A DNA stretch of 64,000 nucleotides, from positions 83,199-147,198 of the forward strand of contig NZ_FOMJ01000005.1 in assembly GCF_900112605.1 (NCBI RefSeq), in the 5' to 3' direction. Made by a program: the position numbers and the translations under genes. Positions 8,962-18,372 of the stretch are shown here, piece by piece. Numbering within the stretch: the first letter of the stretch is position 1; each line of letters starts with the position of its first letter. A model generated the notes under the pieces. The model saw only the letters and a program-made list of their open reading frames with translations, was not told the origin of the DNA and did not search any database. This stretch comes from Thiohalospira halophila DSM 15071 (GTDB lineage: Bacteria > Pseudomonadota > Gammaproteobacteria > Thiohalospirales > Thiohalospiraceae).

Positions 8962-11301
8962 TCAGGAGGTCAGGCTGGCGAAGAGCGCCGGCAGCTTCTC
9001 CGGGAGCTTCTGGACGTGGTCGATGATGGTGTAGCGGTTGGGCCCGAAGATCCGGGAGACGTAGTCGTCCGCCTCGGGGTCCAGGGTCAGGCAGTAGGTC
9101 ATGATCCCCTCGCTGCCCAGCTCCTCCACCGCCTTCTTGGTGTCCTGGCGCAGGTACTGCGGGTCGCGGATATCGATATCCGAGGGCTCGCCGTCGGTGA
9201 CCATGAGCACCAGCTTCTTCTGCTGCGGCTGCTGCTTCAGGTGGTCGGCGGCGTGGCGCAGGGCCCCGCCCATGCGGGTGGACAGACCGCCCTGCATCCC
9301 CGCCAGCCGCGACTTCACCTTGTCGTTGAAGCCCTCGCCGAAGTCCTTGTAGCGGTAGTACTGGACGTCGTGGCGGCCGTCGGAGGCGAAGCCGTGGACG
9401 GCGAAGGGGTCGCCGATGCCGTCGATGGCCCAGGAGAGCAGGCTGGCCGCCTCCCGGGTGAGGTCGAGCACCGGCCGGTCGGTCCCCGGCAGGGTCTCGT
9501 TGGTGGACTCGGACATGTCCAGGAGGACCACCACCGCCAGGTCGCGGGTCTTGCGGATGAGCCGGACGTTCACCCGGGGGTCCGGGGAGTGGCCCATGCG
9601 CAGGTCGACCATGGCGTCCACGGCGGCGTTGATGTCGATCTGGTCGCCGTCCTCCTGGTGGCGCTGACGGATCACGCCCTGGGGCTGCAGCGCATCGATG
9701 ATGTGCTTGAGGCGGGAGGCCACCGGCTTGTAATCGGTGAGGATGCGCTCGATGTCCTCGGGGTCGCCCTTGCCCTGGCGCCGCTCGATGACGCTGACCC
9801 AGTCCGGGCGGTGGAGCTGGACCTGGTAGTCCCACTCGGGGTAGTGGAAGGGCTCGGAGACGGGCTCCTTGCCCTCCAGCTCGTTGATGGTGCACGCCTC
9901 CTGGTCCAGCCAGAACTGGCCCTCGTAGCGCCAGATCTCCTGGGCGTCGTCACCGGCCAGCTCGCAGTCCAGCTCGTTGACCAGCTCCATGAGATTGACC
10001 GTCTTGCGCACCTGCTGCTGGCTGGCCGGCACGTACTCCGACTCGAACCAGTCCCTCTCCTCGCTGACGAAGAGGTAGCGGTTGTCGTCCCGGTAGGGGA
10101 TGGCCATGGACTCCAGCATCGAGATGGTCGGCATCTCGTGGCCCAGCTCCGTCACCCGGTCGAACAAGCGCAGGCCCAGGTCCCGGCTCATCTGCGGGTC
10201 CTGCGGGCGCTCGGCGAAGGCCTCGCGGAAGGCGGCCACCGCCTCGTTCACCCAGGGATCGTCGTCCGGGTAGTCCGGCTCCAGCATAGCGCGGGCGGCG
10301 CGTTCCAGGCGGGCGACCACCGGGTCGGTGGCACAGCTCATCTCCACGAGCTTGTCGTGGAAGCCCTGCCAGATGGCGCCCAGCCCCGGGAATTCCCGCA
10401 GGGCCAGCGCCTCCACCCGGGCATCCTCGAACAGGCCGACGAAGATCTTCTGGGACGGTGTGAGCTCCTCGGGGTCGATCCGCTCGGTGGTATAGACGAT
10501 GTGCGCCGCCGCGTGGGCCGCCGCCGCCCGGTAGAGCTGGGTCCCCGGGATGTCGTCGTAGTCGTCGTAGGCATCCGGCAGGTGGATGACCCCCTGCTGG
10601 ATGAAGGGGCGGAAACCCTCCCGGCTCTCCACGTCGCCGGAGGTGGGGCGCAGGAAGAAGTCGCGCCCCCACAGCGCCCGCAGGTACATGTTCAGGCGGC
10701 GCTGGTTGTCCACGAAGAGGACGCCGCGCCGCTCCTTCTGCAGCACGGCCTGGCTGTCCGCGGACTCCAGGGCGAAGTAGGCCTTCATGGCGCCGAAGTC
10801 GCGGGCGTGGGCCTCGGCCCCCCACATGGCCCAGCGGCGCAGGCCGCCCAGGGTCAGCTTGGAGAAGAGCTCGTCCAGGTGCTCCAGCATGGGCCGCAGG
10901 CCGCGGGTGGCCCGGGCGGAGAGCTTGTGGATGAGCTCCAGGTAGTCCTCCACCAGCCCGGCGTCGCCCAGCCGCCGGGCGGCCGTGGGCATGCTGTCCA
11001 TGAGCAGGGCGATGACCGCCCCGCTCACCATGGAGGCGAGCTTCATGGCCGCGCTGGCGATGGAGGGGACGACGTCCTCGCCCACCTCCCGCGCCACGGC
11101 GGGCATGGATTCCAGGTAGGACTCCACCAGGTCGGTGCCCCGGCCCAGCTCGCACAGGGCGCGCGCACCCTCGAGGTAGTTGGCCAGGCCGCGCGGCGAC
11201 ATGACCCGGGAGGCCTCGGCGTAGCTCGCCTCCAGGGTCTCGCTGACATGGCCGCCAGCCTTGTCCAGGCACTCCCGATAGTCTTCGAGATTGATACTCA
11301 T
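8962..11301 (-). CDS. cbbO: CbbO, VWA-domain subunit of the Rubisco activase
   Basis: This 779-residue protein partners the AAA+ ATPase CbbQ. In characterised systems (for example Acidithiobacillus), CbbQ-CbbO remodels inhibited form I Rubisco, with CbbO as substrate adaptor. The last 200 residues form a von Willebrand factor A domain whose metal-binding MIDAS motif is intact (DMSESTN, then a later TDGEPSD). The long N-terminal part is helical and acidic with no transmembrane segment. It sits 69 nt after the cbbQ stop in the order cbbL-S-Q-O. NorD of denitrifiers is the closest alternative family, but the context settles it. Confidence 0.92.
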   Translation of the reverse strand: MSINLEDYRECLDKAGGHVSETLEASYAEASRVMSPRGLANYLEGARALCELGRGTDLVESYLESMPAVAREVGEDVVPSIASAAMKLASMVSGAVIALLMDSMPTAARRLGDAGLVEDYLELIHKLSARATRGLRPMLEHLDELFSKLTLGGLRRWAMWGAEAHARDFGAMKAYFALESADSQAVLQKERRGVLFVDNQRRLNMYLRALWGRDFFLRPTSGDVESREGFRPFIQQGVIHLPDAYDDYDDIPGTQLYRAAAAHAAAHIVYTTERIDPEELTPSQKIFVGLFEDARVEALALREFPGLGAIWQGFHDKLVEMSCATDPVVARLERAARAMLEPDYPDDDPWVNEAVAAFREAFAERPQDPQMSRDLGLRLFDRVTELGHEMPTISMLESMAIPYRDDNRYLFVSEERDWFESEYVPASQQQVRKTVNLMELVNELDCELAGDDAQEIWRYEGQFWLDQEACTINELEGKEPVSEPFHYPEWDYQVQLHRPDWVSVIERRQGKGDPEDIERILTDYKPVASRLKHIIDALQPQGVIRQRHQEDGDQIDINAAVDAMVDLRMGHSPDPRVNVRLIRKTRDLAVVVLLDMSESTNETLPGTDRPVLDLTREAASLLSWAIDGIGDPFAVHGFASDGRHDVQYYRYKDFGEGFNDKVKSRLAGMQGGLSTRMGGALRHAADHLKQQPQQKKLVLMVTDGEPSDIDIRDPQYLRQDTKKAVEELGSEGIMTYCLTLDPEADDYVSRIFGPNRYTIIDHVQKLPEKLPALFASLTS

Positions 11302-11370
11302 GACCGCTTCCGCCCTGTGACTGTGCGTGAGCTTCCCCAGTGGCCGACGCCCGGCGCCGGCCGCGACCGC

Positions 11371-12177
11371 CTAGAAGTAGGTACTGACGGCGGCGTCCAG
11401 GGTGTCGCGCATGTCCGGGTCGTCGGTGATCGGCCGCACCAGGGACATCATGCAGGCCGACCGGGGCTCGACCCCCTTGGCCATGAGGTTGCCGGCGTAG
11501 ACCAGCAGACGGGTGGAGATCCCCTCGTCCAGGCCGTGGCCCTTGAGGTTCCGGGCGCGGTGGGCGATCTGGACCAGCTTGTCCGCCGCGTCGGGGTCGA
11601 TGCCGGTCTCGTGGGCGACGATGGCCGACTCGTCCTCGGACTCGGGATAGTCGAAGTCCAGGGCGGCGAAACGCTGTTTGGTGGACTGCTTCAGATCCTT
11701 CATCAGGTTCTGGTAGCCCGGGTTGTAGGAGATCACCAGCTGGAAGTCATCGTGGGCCTTCACCACCTCGCCCTTCTTCTCCAGCGGCAGCTCGCGCCGG
11801 TGGTCGGTGAGGGAGTGGATGATGACGGTGGTGTCCTGGCGCGCCTCGACCACCTCGTCCAGGTAGCAGATGGCGCCGATGCGTGCGGCCACGGTAAGGG
11901 GACCGTCCTGCCAGCGGGTGCCCTCGGCATCCAGCAGGTAGCGCCCCACCAGGTCGGAGGCGGTCATGTCCTCGTTGCAGGCCACGGTAATGAGCGGCCG
12001 GCCCAGCTTCCACGCCATGTACTCCACGAAGCGCGACTTGCCGCAGCCCGTGGGGCCCTTGAGCATCATGGGCATGCGCGCCTCGTAGGCCGCCGTGTAG
12101 AGCTGGTCCTCGTCGTGGACGACCCGGTAGAAGGGCTCCTCGGTGATCCGGTACTGCTCGGCGTTGGCGTCGGTCAT
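11371..12177 (-). CDS. cbbQ: CbbQ, MoxR-type AAA+ ATPase of the Rubisco activase
   Basis: This is an ATPase of 268 residues that powers reactivation of inhibited Rubisco together with CbbO. Walker A is GPTGCGKS at residues 41-48 and Walker B is ICYLDEV near 106-112. A sensor-type Asn follows in VISYNPGYQ, with further Arg-rich sensor segments (STKQRF). The start ATG at 12177 is chosen because AAGGAG lies just upstream; an in-frame start 10 codons earlier lacks a site. Strong hairpins separate it from cbbS, suggesting lower expression than Rubisco itself. Confidence 0.95.
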   Translation of the reverse strand: MTDANAEQYRITEEPFYRVVHDEDQLYTAAYEARMPMMLKGPTGCGKSRFVEYMAWKLGRPLITVACNEDMTASDLVGRYLLDAEGTRWQDGPLTVAARIGAICYLDEVVEARQDTTVIIHSLTDHRRELPLEKKGEVVKAHDDFQLVISYNPGYQNLMKDLKQSTKQRFAALDFDYPESEDESAIVAHETGIDPDAADKLVQIAHRARNLKGHGLDEGISTRLLVYAGNLMAKGVEPRSACMMSLVRPITDDPDMRDTLDAAVSTYF

Positions 12178-12219
12178 GGTTCCGGCTCCTTGTGACTCGG
12201 CCTGCAATGGGAAGACGGG

Positions 12220-12297
12220 GGAAAGCCCACCGGCTTTCCGCCGGCCTCCCGGGGCGGTGCCCCGAAAGGCCCCGGGCGCCGGAACGGGTCCGGGGCC
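12220..12297 (-). terminator. Two-hairpin element between cbbS and cbbQ (probable attenuator)
   Basis: Reading the minus strand after the cbbS stop, the first hairpin has arms CCGGGGCC (12290-12297) and GGCCCCGG (12268-12275) with a 14-nt loop. The second has arms GGAAAGCC (12220-12227) and GGCTTTCC (12232-12239) around a 4-nt loop. Only short T-runs follow, so partial termination or 3'-end protection of an abundant cbbLS mRNA is more likely than a full stop. This would explain high Rubisco and low activase output (inference). Confidence 0.6.
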
Positions 12298-12312
12298 CGG
12301 GGTCGGCGACCC

Positions 12313-12669
12313 TTACGACATCTTGCCGCGGAAGATCACCATGTTGGCGCCCTGGCTCTGGGCGTAGTTGTCGAAGCCCACCAGGCGCACGTGGTTGTTC
12401 GGGTGCTCCTTGTGGCAGGCCTCGGCCTCGGCCAGGATGGCGTCCACGTCGGTCTCACCGAACATGGGCAGCTTCCACATGTACCAGTAGTGGCTGAAGG
12501 CGTTCTCCGGCTCGGTGTGCTCGATGGCCGGGTTCCAGCCCTGGTTGACGATGTACTGGACCTGCTTGCGGATCTGGTCCTGAGTCATCTCCGGGAGGTA
12601 GGAGAAGGTCTCGAACTTCCGGCTGGCCGGGTCGCTGAGGCTCGACTTGTAGTCCTGCATCTCGCTCAT
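12313..12669 (-). CDS. cbbS: Ribulose-1,5-bisphosphate carboxylase small subunit, form I
   Basis: This is the small subunit (118 residues) of the L8S8 form I Rubisco. It carries the expected landmarks: [11 protein letters not shown] near the start, the WNPAIEH and [12 protein letters not shown] segments, and the [13 protein letters not shown] region near the C-terminus. A GAGGA site precedes the ATG at 12669. It lies 67 nt after cbbL with a hairpin in between and is co-transcribed with it. Confidence 0.97.
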   Translation of the reverse strand: MSEMQDYKSSLSDPASRKFETFSYLPEMTQDQIRKQVQYIVNQGWNPAIEHTEPENAFSHYWYMWKLPMFGETDVDAILAEAEACHKEHPNNHVRLVGFDNYAQSQGANMVIFRGKMS

Positions 12670-12704
12670 TGTTCAATCCTCGAAATCGGTTGATTCCGGT
12701 CGCT

Positions 12705-12727
12705 GGCGGGGCCGCTCGGGCCCCGCC
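12705..12727 (-). other. Intercistronic hairpin between cbbL and cbbS
   Basis: Perfect 9-bp arms GGCGGGGCC (12705-12713) and GGCCCCGCC (12719-12727) around a 5-nt loop, beginning 9 nt after the cbbL stop. There is no T-run. It probably shields the 3' end of cbbL mRNA after processing or tunes the cbbL:cbbS ratio. Confidence 0.6.
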
Positions 12728-12736
12728 GGGCGGCCC

Positions 12737-14155
12737 TTACTTGTGGGAGGAATCGATCTTGTCGACGGTGTCGAACTCGAACTTGATCTCCTTCCACGTC
12801 TCCATGGCGATCTTCAGCTCGGGGCTGTGCTTGGCGGCGTTCTGGAGGATCTCCTTGCCTTCCTTCTCCAGCTCGCGACCCTCGTTGCGGGCCTGGACAC
12901 AGGCCTCGACGGCGACGCGGTTGGCCGCGGCGCCGGCGGCGTTGCCCCAGGGGTGGCCCAGGGTGCCGCCGCCGAACTGCAGGACGGAGTCGTCGCCGAA
13001 GATGGAGACCAGCGCCGGCATGTGCCAGACGTGGATGCCGCCGGAGGCGACCGGCAGGGCGCCGGGCATGGCACCCCAGTCCTGGTCGAAGAAGATGCCG
13101 CGGCTGCGGTCTTCCTTGACGTAGGAGTCGCGCAACAGGTCGATCCAGCCGAGGGTGGCGTCGCGGTCACCCTCGAGCTTGCCCACCACGGTGCCGGTGT
13201 GGAGGTGGTCACCACCGGAGAGCCGCAGGATCTTGGTCAGCACGCGGAAGTGGATACCGTGCTTGGGACTGCGGTCGAGCACCGCGTGCATGGCGCGGTG
13301 GATGTGGAGCAGGAGGCCGTTGTCACGGCACCACTGCGCCAGGCCGGTGTTGGCCGTGAAGCCGCCGGTGATGTAGTCGTGCATGATGATGGGCGCGCCG
13401 ATCTCCTTGGCGAACTCGGCCCGCTTGTACATCTCTTCCGGGGTCGGCGCGGTCACGTTGAGATAGTGACCCTTGCGCTCGCCGGTCTCGGCCTCGGCCT
13501 TGTCGATGGCCTCCTTCACGAAGAGGAAGCGATCGCGCCAGCGCATGAAGGGCTGGGAGTTGACGTTCTCGTCGTCCTTGGTGAAGTCGAGACCGCCGCG
13601 CAGGCCCTCGTAGCAGGCCCGGCCGTAGTTCTTGGCGGAGAGACCGAGCTTGGGCTTGATGGTGCAGCCGAGCATGGGCCGGCCGTACTTGTCCATCTTG
13701 TCGCGCTCGACCTGGATGCCGTGGGGCGGGCCGTTGCAGGTGGTAACGAAGGCCAGCGGGACGCGCACGTCCTCCAGGCGCAGAGCGCGGACGGCCTTGA
13801 AGCCGAAGACGTTGCCCACCAGGGAGGTGAAGACGTTGACCACGGAGCCCTCTTCGAAGAGGTCCAGCGGGTAGGCGATGAAGGCGTAGAACGCCTCGTC
13901 GTCACCGGGGACGTCCTCGACCTTGTAGGCGCGGCCCTTGTAGTGGTCCAGGTCGGTGAGCAGGTCGGTCCAGACGGTCGTCCAGGTACCGGTGGAGCTC
14001 TCGGCGGCCACCGCGGCGGCGGCCTCCTCGCGCGGGACGCCTTCCTGCGGCGTCACCTTGAAGACGGCAAGGAAATCACTCTCCTTGATGTTGTAGTCCG
14101 GCTCCCAATAGGTCTCGCGGTAATCCTTGACTCCCGCCTCGTACTTTTTCGCCAT
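12737..14155 (-). CDS. cbbL: Ribulose-1,5-bisphosphate carboxylase/oxygenase large subunit, form IA (IAq type)
   Basis: This is the CO2-fixing catalytic subunit of the Calvin cycle, with 472 residues, typical for form IA. Active-site elements are intact: TIKPKLG (residues 165-171), the carbamylated Lys193 in [18 protein letters not shown], the loop 6 Lys in [10 protein letters not shown], and GGIHVWHMP. The ATG at 14155 is chosen because of the GGAGG site; an in-frame extension to 14254 is non-homologous. The cbbL-S-Q-O order without carboxysome genes marks the cytosolic IAq subtype. Divergent cbbR lies 171 nt away and probably activates it. Confidence 0.98.
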   Translation of the reverse strand: MAKKYEAGVKDYRETYWEPDYNIKESDFLAVFKVTPQEGVPREEAAAAVAAESSTGTWTTVWTDLLTDLDHYKGRAYKVEDVPGDDEAFYAFIAYPLDLFEEGSVVNVFTSLVGNVFGFKAVRALRLEDVRVPLAFVTTCNGPPHGIQVERDKMDKYGRPMLGCTIKPKLGLSAKNYGRACYEGLRGGLDFTKDDENVNSQPFMRWRDRFLFVKEAIDKAEAETGERKGHYLNVTAPTPEEMYKRAEFAKEIGAPIIMHDYITGGFTANTGLAQWCRDNGLLLHIHRAMHAVLDRSPKHGIHFRVLTKILRLSGGDHLHTGTVVGKLEGDRDATLGWIDLLRDSYVKEDRSRGIFFDQDWGAMPGALPVASGGIHVWHMPALVSIFGDDSVLQFGGGTLGHPWGNAAGAAANRVAVEACVQARNEGRELEKEGKEILQNAAKHSPELKIAMETWKEIKFEFDTVDKIDSSHK

Positions 14156-14326
14156 GGCTTGGTCGTCCTCCGTTGCTTGGCTGGACACGCGGGCCGGGCC
14201 CGCGCGAGGGATTCCGTGGTCGACGACCCCGTCGATCCGGATGCCAATGACCATAGCGGAGTTGCCCCATCAGGAGAACTCAATAATAATGATTGCAGGG
14301 ATAAGGTAAGACTTATAGGAGTCGAC
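14156..14326. promoter_or_regulatory. Divergent cbbL/cbbR control region with two dyads (candidate CbbR operator)
   Basis: This region is AT-rich near the cbbR end compared with its surroundings. Two inverted repeats lie at 14281-14316: CAAT-N7-ATTG (14281-14295) and ATAAG-N6-CTTAT (14301-14316). LysR-type regulators bind dyads of this style (T-N11-A class) next to their own divergently transcribed gene. The assignment rests on position and symmetry; I cannot fix exact -35/-10 boxes for cbbL. Confidence 0.5.
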
Positions 14327-15268
14327 ATGCGCCGGGTTACCTTCCGCCAGCTCCGGGTTTTTGACGCCGTTGCCCGCCACCTCTCCTTTACCCGGGCCGC
14401 CGAGGAGCTCCACCTCACCCAGCCGGCCGTCTCCATGCAGGTGAAGCAGCTGGAGGATTCCGCCGGCCTGCCGCTGTTCGAGCAGCTGGGGCGTCGAATC
14501 CACCTCACCGAGGCCGGCCGCCTGATGCTGGACCACGCCCGCGCCATCGAACAGCAGATGGACGACCTTACCGCGGGGCTCGAGGCCCTCGGCGGGGTTC
14601 AGTCGGGCGTGCTGGACGTGGCGGTGGCCTCGACGGCCAACTACTTCGCCACCCGGCTGCTGGCGGAGTTCAACAAGCGCTTCGACGAGGTCACGGTCCG
14701 CCTGGAGGTCACCAATCGCGCCGGTCTGCTCAACCAGCTGGCGGAGAACACGCGGGACATGGTCATCATGGGTCAACCGCCGGAGGAGAGCAGCCTGGTG
14801 GCCGAGGCCTTCATGGAGAATCCGCTGGTGGTCATCGCCCCGCCGGACCATCCCCTTGCCGGCGAGGGTCCGCTCCCCTTCGAGCGGCTCCGGGAGGAGA
14901 CCTTCGTCATCCGGGAGCAGGGTTCCGGGACGCGGATCGCCATGGAGCGCCACTTTGCCCGCCACGGGCTGGAGCTCCGCACCGGCATGGAGATGTCCTC
15001 CAACGAGGCCATCAAGCAGGCGGTGGAGGCCGGGCTGGGGCTCGGGCTGGTGTCCATCCACACCCTGGGCCTGGAGAGAGAGACCGGGCATCTCACCGTC
15101 CTGGACGTGGAGGACTTTCCCATCCTGCGCCACTGGTACCTGGTCTACCGCGAGGGCAAGCGCCTCTCCCCGGCGGCGTCCGCCCTGCGCTCCTTCCTCC
15201 TGGAGGAGGCATCGGCCCTTATTGAGCCGGCCTACTCACCGGCACGGACCGTCAACGGCAGCAGGTAG
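14327..15268 (+). CDS. cbbR: LysR-family transcriptional regulator CbbR
   Basis: This 313-residue regulator activates cbb genes in response to metabolites of the cycle. It has an N-terminal winged HTH (residues about 1-65: FRQLRVFDAVARHLSFTRAA, then LTQPAVSMQVKQLE) and a two-lobed substrate-binding domain from about residue 90. It is transcribed away from cbbL, the standard position for CbbR. TATAGGA upstream serves as the ribosome-binding site. Its last 37 nt overlap the convergent zinc-ribbon gene. Confidence 0.95.
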   Translation: MRRVTFRQLRVFDAVARHLSFTRAAEELHLTQPAVSMQVKQLEDSAGLPLFEQLGRRIHLTEAGRLMLDHARAIEQQMDDLTAGLEALGGVQSGVLDVAVASTANYFATRLLAEFNKRFDEVTVRLEVTNRAGLLNQLAENTRDMVIMGQPPEESSLVAEAFMENPLVVIAPPDHPLAGEGPLPFERLREETFVIREQGSGTRIAMERHFARHGLELRTGMEMSSNEAIKQAVEAGLGLGLVSIHTLGLERETGHLTVLDVEDFPILRHWYLVYREGKRLSPAASALRSFLLEEASALIEPAYSPARTVNGSR

Positions 15269-15567
15269 TAGGTGGCGGCCAGGACTGCGCCGCCGAAGAG
15301 CAGGATCAGGGGCAGGCGCCAGCCCGACGGCGCAAGCTGGGCGATGACCACGGCGCCGGTGAAGGCCACCGCGGCCACGCCGCCGTAACGGGAGAGCGGT
15401 GGCGAGATGGGCGTGCCGCAGTGGCGGCAGTGGTAGGTCTCGGCCCGGCTCATCCCCCGGCCGAAGAGCAGGTCCATGGGGCCGACCCGGCCGTGGCAGT
15501 GGGGGCACTGCCGGGGCAGCCGATGGAGCTGGTGGGTAATCCAGTCACGGATCCCGGAGAATCGCAT
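15232..15567 (-). CDS. Small zinc-ribbon membrane protein, function unknown
   Basis: A 111-residue protein with two CxxC pairs (CPHCHGR near residue 19 and CRHCGTP near 45), predicting a zinc ribbon. Two hydrophobic helices follow (GVAAVAFTGAVVIAQLA and LPLILLFGGAVLAATYYLL). The ATG at 15567 gives the shortest frame that keeps the domain; longer in-frame starts add Arg/Pro-rich sequence that is probably not coding. It overlaps the 3' end of cbbR on the opposite strand. No family name is assigned. Confidence 0.7.
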   Translation of the reverse strand: MRFSGIRDWITHQLHRLPRQCPHCHGRVGPMDLLFGRGMSRAETYHCRHCGTPISPPLSRYGGVAAVAFTGAVVIAQLAPSGWRLPLILLFGGAVLAATYYLLPLTVRAGE

Positions 15568-15676
15568 ATTCGCAGTCCCGTGCTCGGGCCCCGGTTTTCT
15601 TCTCGGCCCGCGTGTCTTCCCTCCTAAGGCGCCGCCCACGCTACCACGAACCCGATTCCCGGGTCTCCAACGCAAA

Positions 15677-15709
15677 GACCCCCGGCCCCCGCAAGGGGAA
15701 CCGGGGGTC
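15677..15709 (-). terminator. Terminator of the tkt-gap-pgk-pyk-fba operon
   Basis: The outer stem GACCCCCGG (15677-15685) pairs with CCGGGGGTC (15701-15709), with an inner CCCC-GCAA-GGGG. On the minus strand it is followed by TTTGCG. A second GC hairpin (CCCGGGCC / GGCCCGGG, about 15714-15735) lies between it and the fba stop. The strong stem with a short U-run fits Rho-independent termination. Confidence 0.65.
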
Positions 15710-15752
15710 GACGCCCGGGCCGCCAAGGGCCCGGGAGGGACGAGAGAGTCCC

Positions 15753-16817
15753 TTACTTGACGCGGGGGTCCAGCTCGCCGGAGTCGTAGCGCGACACCAT
15801 GTGGATCAGCCGGGTCGGCTTGATCTTGGAGCCGTGGCCGGCAGAGCCGAAGGCCTCGTAGCGGGCCTTGCAGACCTCCTTCATGGCGGCGGTGGACTCC
15901 TTCAGGAACTTCCGCGGGTCGAAGTTATCCTTGTTCTCGGCCAGGTGCTTGCGCACCGCGCCGGTGGAGGCCAGGCGCAGGTCGGTGTCGACGTTGACCT
16001 TGCGCACGCCGTGCTTGATGCCCTCCTGGATCTCCTTGACCGGGACGCCGTAGGTCTCCGGCATCTCGCCGCCGTACTCGTTGATGATGTCCAGCCACTC
16101 CTGCGGGACGGAGGAGGAGCCGTGCATCACCAGGTGGGTATCCGGGATGCGGGCGTGGATCTCCTTGACCCGCTCGATGGCGAGGATGTCGCCCGTCGGG
16201 GGACGGGTGAACTTGTAGGCGCCGTGGCTGGTGCCGATGGCGATGGCCAAGGCGTCGGCGCCGGTCTGCTTGACGAAGTCGGCGGCCTCTTCCGGATCGG
16301 TGAGGAGCTGGTCGTGGGAGAGGGTGCCCTCGGCGCCGGAGCCGTCCTCTTCACCGGCCTGGCCGGTCTCCAGGGAGCCCAGGCAGCCCAGCTCGCCCTC
16401 GACGGAGACGCCGACCGCGTGGGCCATCTCGACGACCTTGCGGGTCACGTCGACGTTGTACTCGTAGGTGGCCGGCGTCTTCATGTCGGGCATGAGGGAG
16501 CCGTCCATCATCACCGAGGAGAAGCCGGACTGGATGGAGCGCAGGCAGACACCGGGCTCGGAGCCGTGGTCCTGGTGCATGACCACGGGGACGTCCGGAT
16601 ACTCTTCCAGGGCCGCCTCGATGAGGTGGCGCAGGAAGGGCTCGCCGGCGTACTTACGGGCGCCGGCGGAGCCCTGCATGATCACGGGGCTGTCCACCTC
16701 GTGGGCAGCCTGCATGATGGCCTGGATCTGCTCCAGGTTGTTCACGTTGAAGGCTGGCAGGCCGAAGTCGTGCTCGGCCGCATAGTCCAGCAGCTCGCGA
16801 AGGGAAATCAGGGCCAT
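15753..16817 (-). CDS. fba: Class II fructose-1,6-bisphosphate aldolase, Calvin-cycle subtype
   Basis: This enzyme condenses dihydroxyacetone phosphate with glyceraldehyde-3-P (and probably erythrose-4-P to give sedoheptulose-bisphosphate). The 354 residues show the zinc-enzyme landmarks: [21 protein letters not shown] with a metal-binding His, [20 protein letters not shown] and [16 protein letters not shown] precedes the ATG. It is the last gene of the operon, followed by a terminator. Confidence 0.96.
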   Translation of the reverse strand: MALISLRELLDYAAEHDFGLPAFNVNNLEQIQAIMQAAHEVDSPVIMQGSAGARKYAGEPFLRHLIEAALEEYPDVPVVMHQDHGSEPGVCLRSIQSGFSSVMMDGSLMPDMKTPATYEYNVDVTRKVVEMAHAVGVSVEGELGCLGSLETGQAGEEDGSGAEGTLSHDQLLTDPEEAADFVKQTGADALAIAIGTSHGAYKFTRPPTGDILAIERVKEIHARIPDTHLVMHGSSSVPQEWLDIINEYGGEMPETYGVPVKEIQEGIKHGVRKVNVDTDLRLASTGAVRKHLAENKDNFDPRKFLKESTAAMKEVCKARYEAFGSAGHGSKIKPTRLIHMVSRYDSGELDPRVK

Positions 16818-16860
16818 GTTGGACCTCCTTGGGCGTTATTGCGATCGAAGCGATTCTGGT

Positions 16861-16879
16861 GACCGGCCCGGGGCCGGTC
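16861..16879 (-). other. Intercistronic hairpin after pyk
   Basis: Arms GACCGGCC (16861-16868) and GGCCGGTC (16872-16879) around a 3-nt loop, 18 nt after the pyk stop and upstream of fba. There is no T-run. It is one of a series of similar hairpins in the CBB operons. Confidence 0.55.
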
Positions 16880-16897
16880 AACCGATATTCGACGGGG

Positions 16898-18361
16898 TCA
16901 TGCCGAGCCCTCGGCAGGCGGCTCGTGCTCCCCGACCTTGATGATCTTCATGACGTTGGTACCACCGTGGATCCCCATCCGGTCCCCCTTGGTGAGGATC
17001 ACGTGGTCGCCCTCGCGGACGGCGCCGCGGCGCAGAAGCTCTTCGACGGCCTCGCGATTGACCTGGTCGGCATCGCCCCCGGTGGGCTTGAAGCTCACCG
17101 GATAGACGCCCCGGTAAAGGGTCACCTTTCTACGTGTACGCACGTGCGGGGTCAAGGCGTAGATGGGGATGCCCGAACTGATGCGCGACATCCACAGCGG
17201 CGTGGAGCCCGACTCGGTGAGCGAGGCGATGGCCGCCACCCGCAGGTGGTTGGCGGCGTACATCGTCGACATGGCGATGGCCTCGTCGATCCGGGTGAAC
17301 TCGGTGTCCAGCCGGTGCTCGGAGTGGGTCATCCGCCGCTGCTTCTCCGCCTCCTGGGCAATGCGGCCCATGGTGGCGATGACCTTGTCCGGGTACGCGC
17401 CGGTGGCGGTCTCGGCGGAGAGCATCACCGCATCGGTACCGTCGAAGACGGCATTGGCGACGTCGAAGACCTCGGCCCGGGTGGGCATGGGTTGGGTGAC
17501 CATGGTCTCCATCATCTGGGTGGCCGTGATCACCGCCCGGTTGCGCGTCCGCGCCTTCTTGATGAGGTCCTTCTGCACCGGCGGCAGGGCGGCATCGCCG
17601 ATCTCCACCCCGAGGTCGCCACGAGCGATCATGATGGAATCCGTGGCCTCGATGATCTCGTCGATGGCATCCAGCGCCTCGGCCCGCTCGATCTTGGCGA
17701 CGATGCCGGTCTGGGTGCCCCCCGCGGCCTCCATGAGGTCGCGCGCCTCCTGGATGTCCGCCGCGGAGCGGGGGAAGGAGACGGCCAGGTAGTCGGCCTC
17801 GAAGGAGGCGGCCAGGCGGATGTCCTGGCGATCCTTCTCGGTGAGCGTGGGCGCGGAGAGCCCGCCACCCTGGCGGTTGATCCCCTTGCGATCCGAGAGG
17901 GTCCCGCCGACCACCACCTTGCAGTGGATCCGGCGGCCCTCCACCTCCTCCACCCAGAGGACGAGGCGCCCGTCATCCAGCAGGAGGGTGTCGCCGCGGC
18001 TGACATCGTCCGGCAGGGCCTTGTAGCCGATGCTCACCGCCTCGCGGGTCCCGGCGTGCTCGTCGAGGTCGGCATCGAGGGTGAAGCGGGTCCCCTCTTC
18101 CAGCTCGATGGGGCCGTCCGCGAAGCACTCGATGCGGATCTTGGGCCCCTGGAGGTCGGCGAGGACACCCACCTGGCGGCCGTGGGCCCGGGCGCGATTG
18201 CGCACCCGCTCCACCCGCTCGCGGTGCTCGTCGGGTTCACCGTGGGAGAAGTTGATCCGGACCAGATCGACCCCGGCCTCGATGATCCGGTCGATCATCT
18301 TGGGGTCGTCGGTGGCCGGACCCAGTGTGGCTACGATCTTGGTTCGTCTGGGCATACGCAT
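16898..18361 (-). CDS. pyk: Pyruvate kinase
   Basis: This enzyme transfers phosphate from phosphoenolpyruvate to ADP, draining fixed carbon to pyruvate. The 487 residues contain RRTKIVATLGPAT, VRINFSHGEPDEH, the active-site MIARGDLGVEIG, and TRAEVFDVANAVFDGTDAVMLSAETA. Two ATGs are possible (18361 or 18355); neither has a clear Shine-Dalgarno sequence. It sits between pgk and fba, an arrangement seen in other autotrophic gammaproteobacteria, and links the cycle to lower glycolysis. Confidence 0.96.
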   Translation of the reverse strand: MRMPRRTKIVATLGPATDDPKMIDRIIEAGVDLVRINFSHGEPDEHRERVERVRNRARAHGRQVGVLADLQGPKIRIECFADGPIELEEGTRFTLDADLDEHAGTREAVSIGYKALPDDVSRGDTLLLDDGRLVLWVEEVEGRRIHCKVVVGGTLSDRKGINRQGGGLSAPTLTEKDRQDIRLAASFEADYLAVSFPRSAADIQEARDLMEAAGGTQTGIVAKIERAEALDAIDEIIEATDSIMIARGDLGVEIGDAALPPVQKDLIKKARTRNRAVITATQMMETMVTQPMPTRAEVFDVANAVFDGTDAVMLSAETATGAYPDKVIATMGRIAQEAEKQRRMTHSEHRLDTEFTRIDEAIAMSTMYAANHLRVAAIASLTESGSTPLWMSRISSGIPIYALTPHVRTRRKVTLYRGVYPVSFKPTGGDADQVNREAVEELLRRGAVREGDHVILTKGDRMGIHGGTNVMKIIKVGEHEPPAEGSA

Positions 18362-18372
18362 GCGCGGTCGAG

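Noticed and set aside
9016-12195. A 1059-codon plus-strand frame opposite cbbO and cbbQ
   Set aside because: Composition is Val/Gly/His/Leu-biased with no recognisable domain; the minus strand encodes intact CbbO and CbbQ.
12743-15268. An 841-codon plus-strand frame ending in cbbR
   Set aside because: Only the last 313 codons are real (CbbR HTH and effector domains). The rest is antisense to cbbL.
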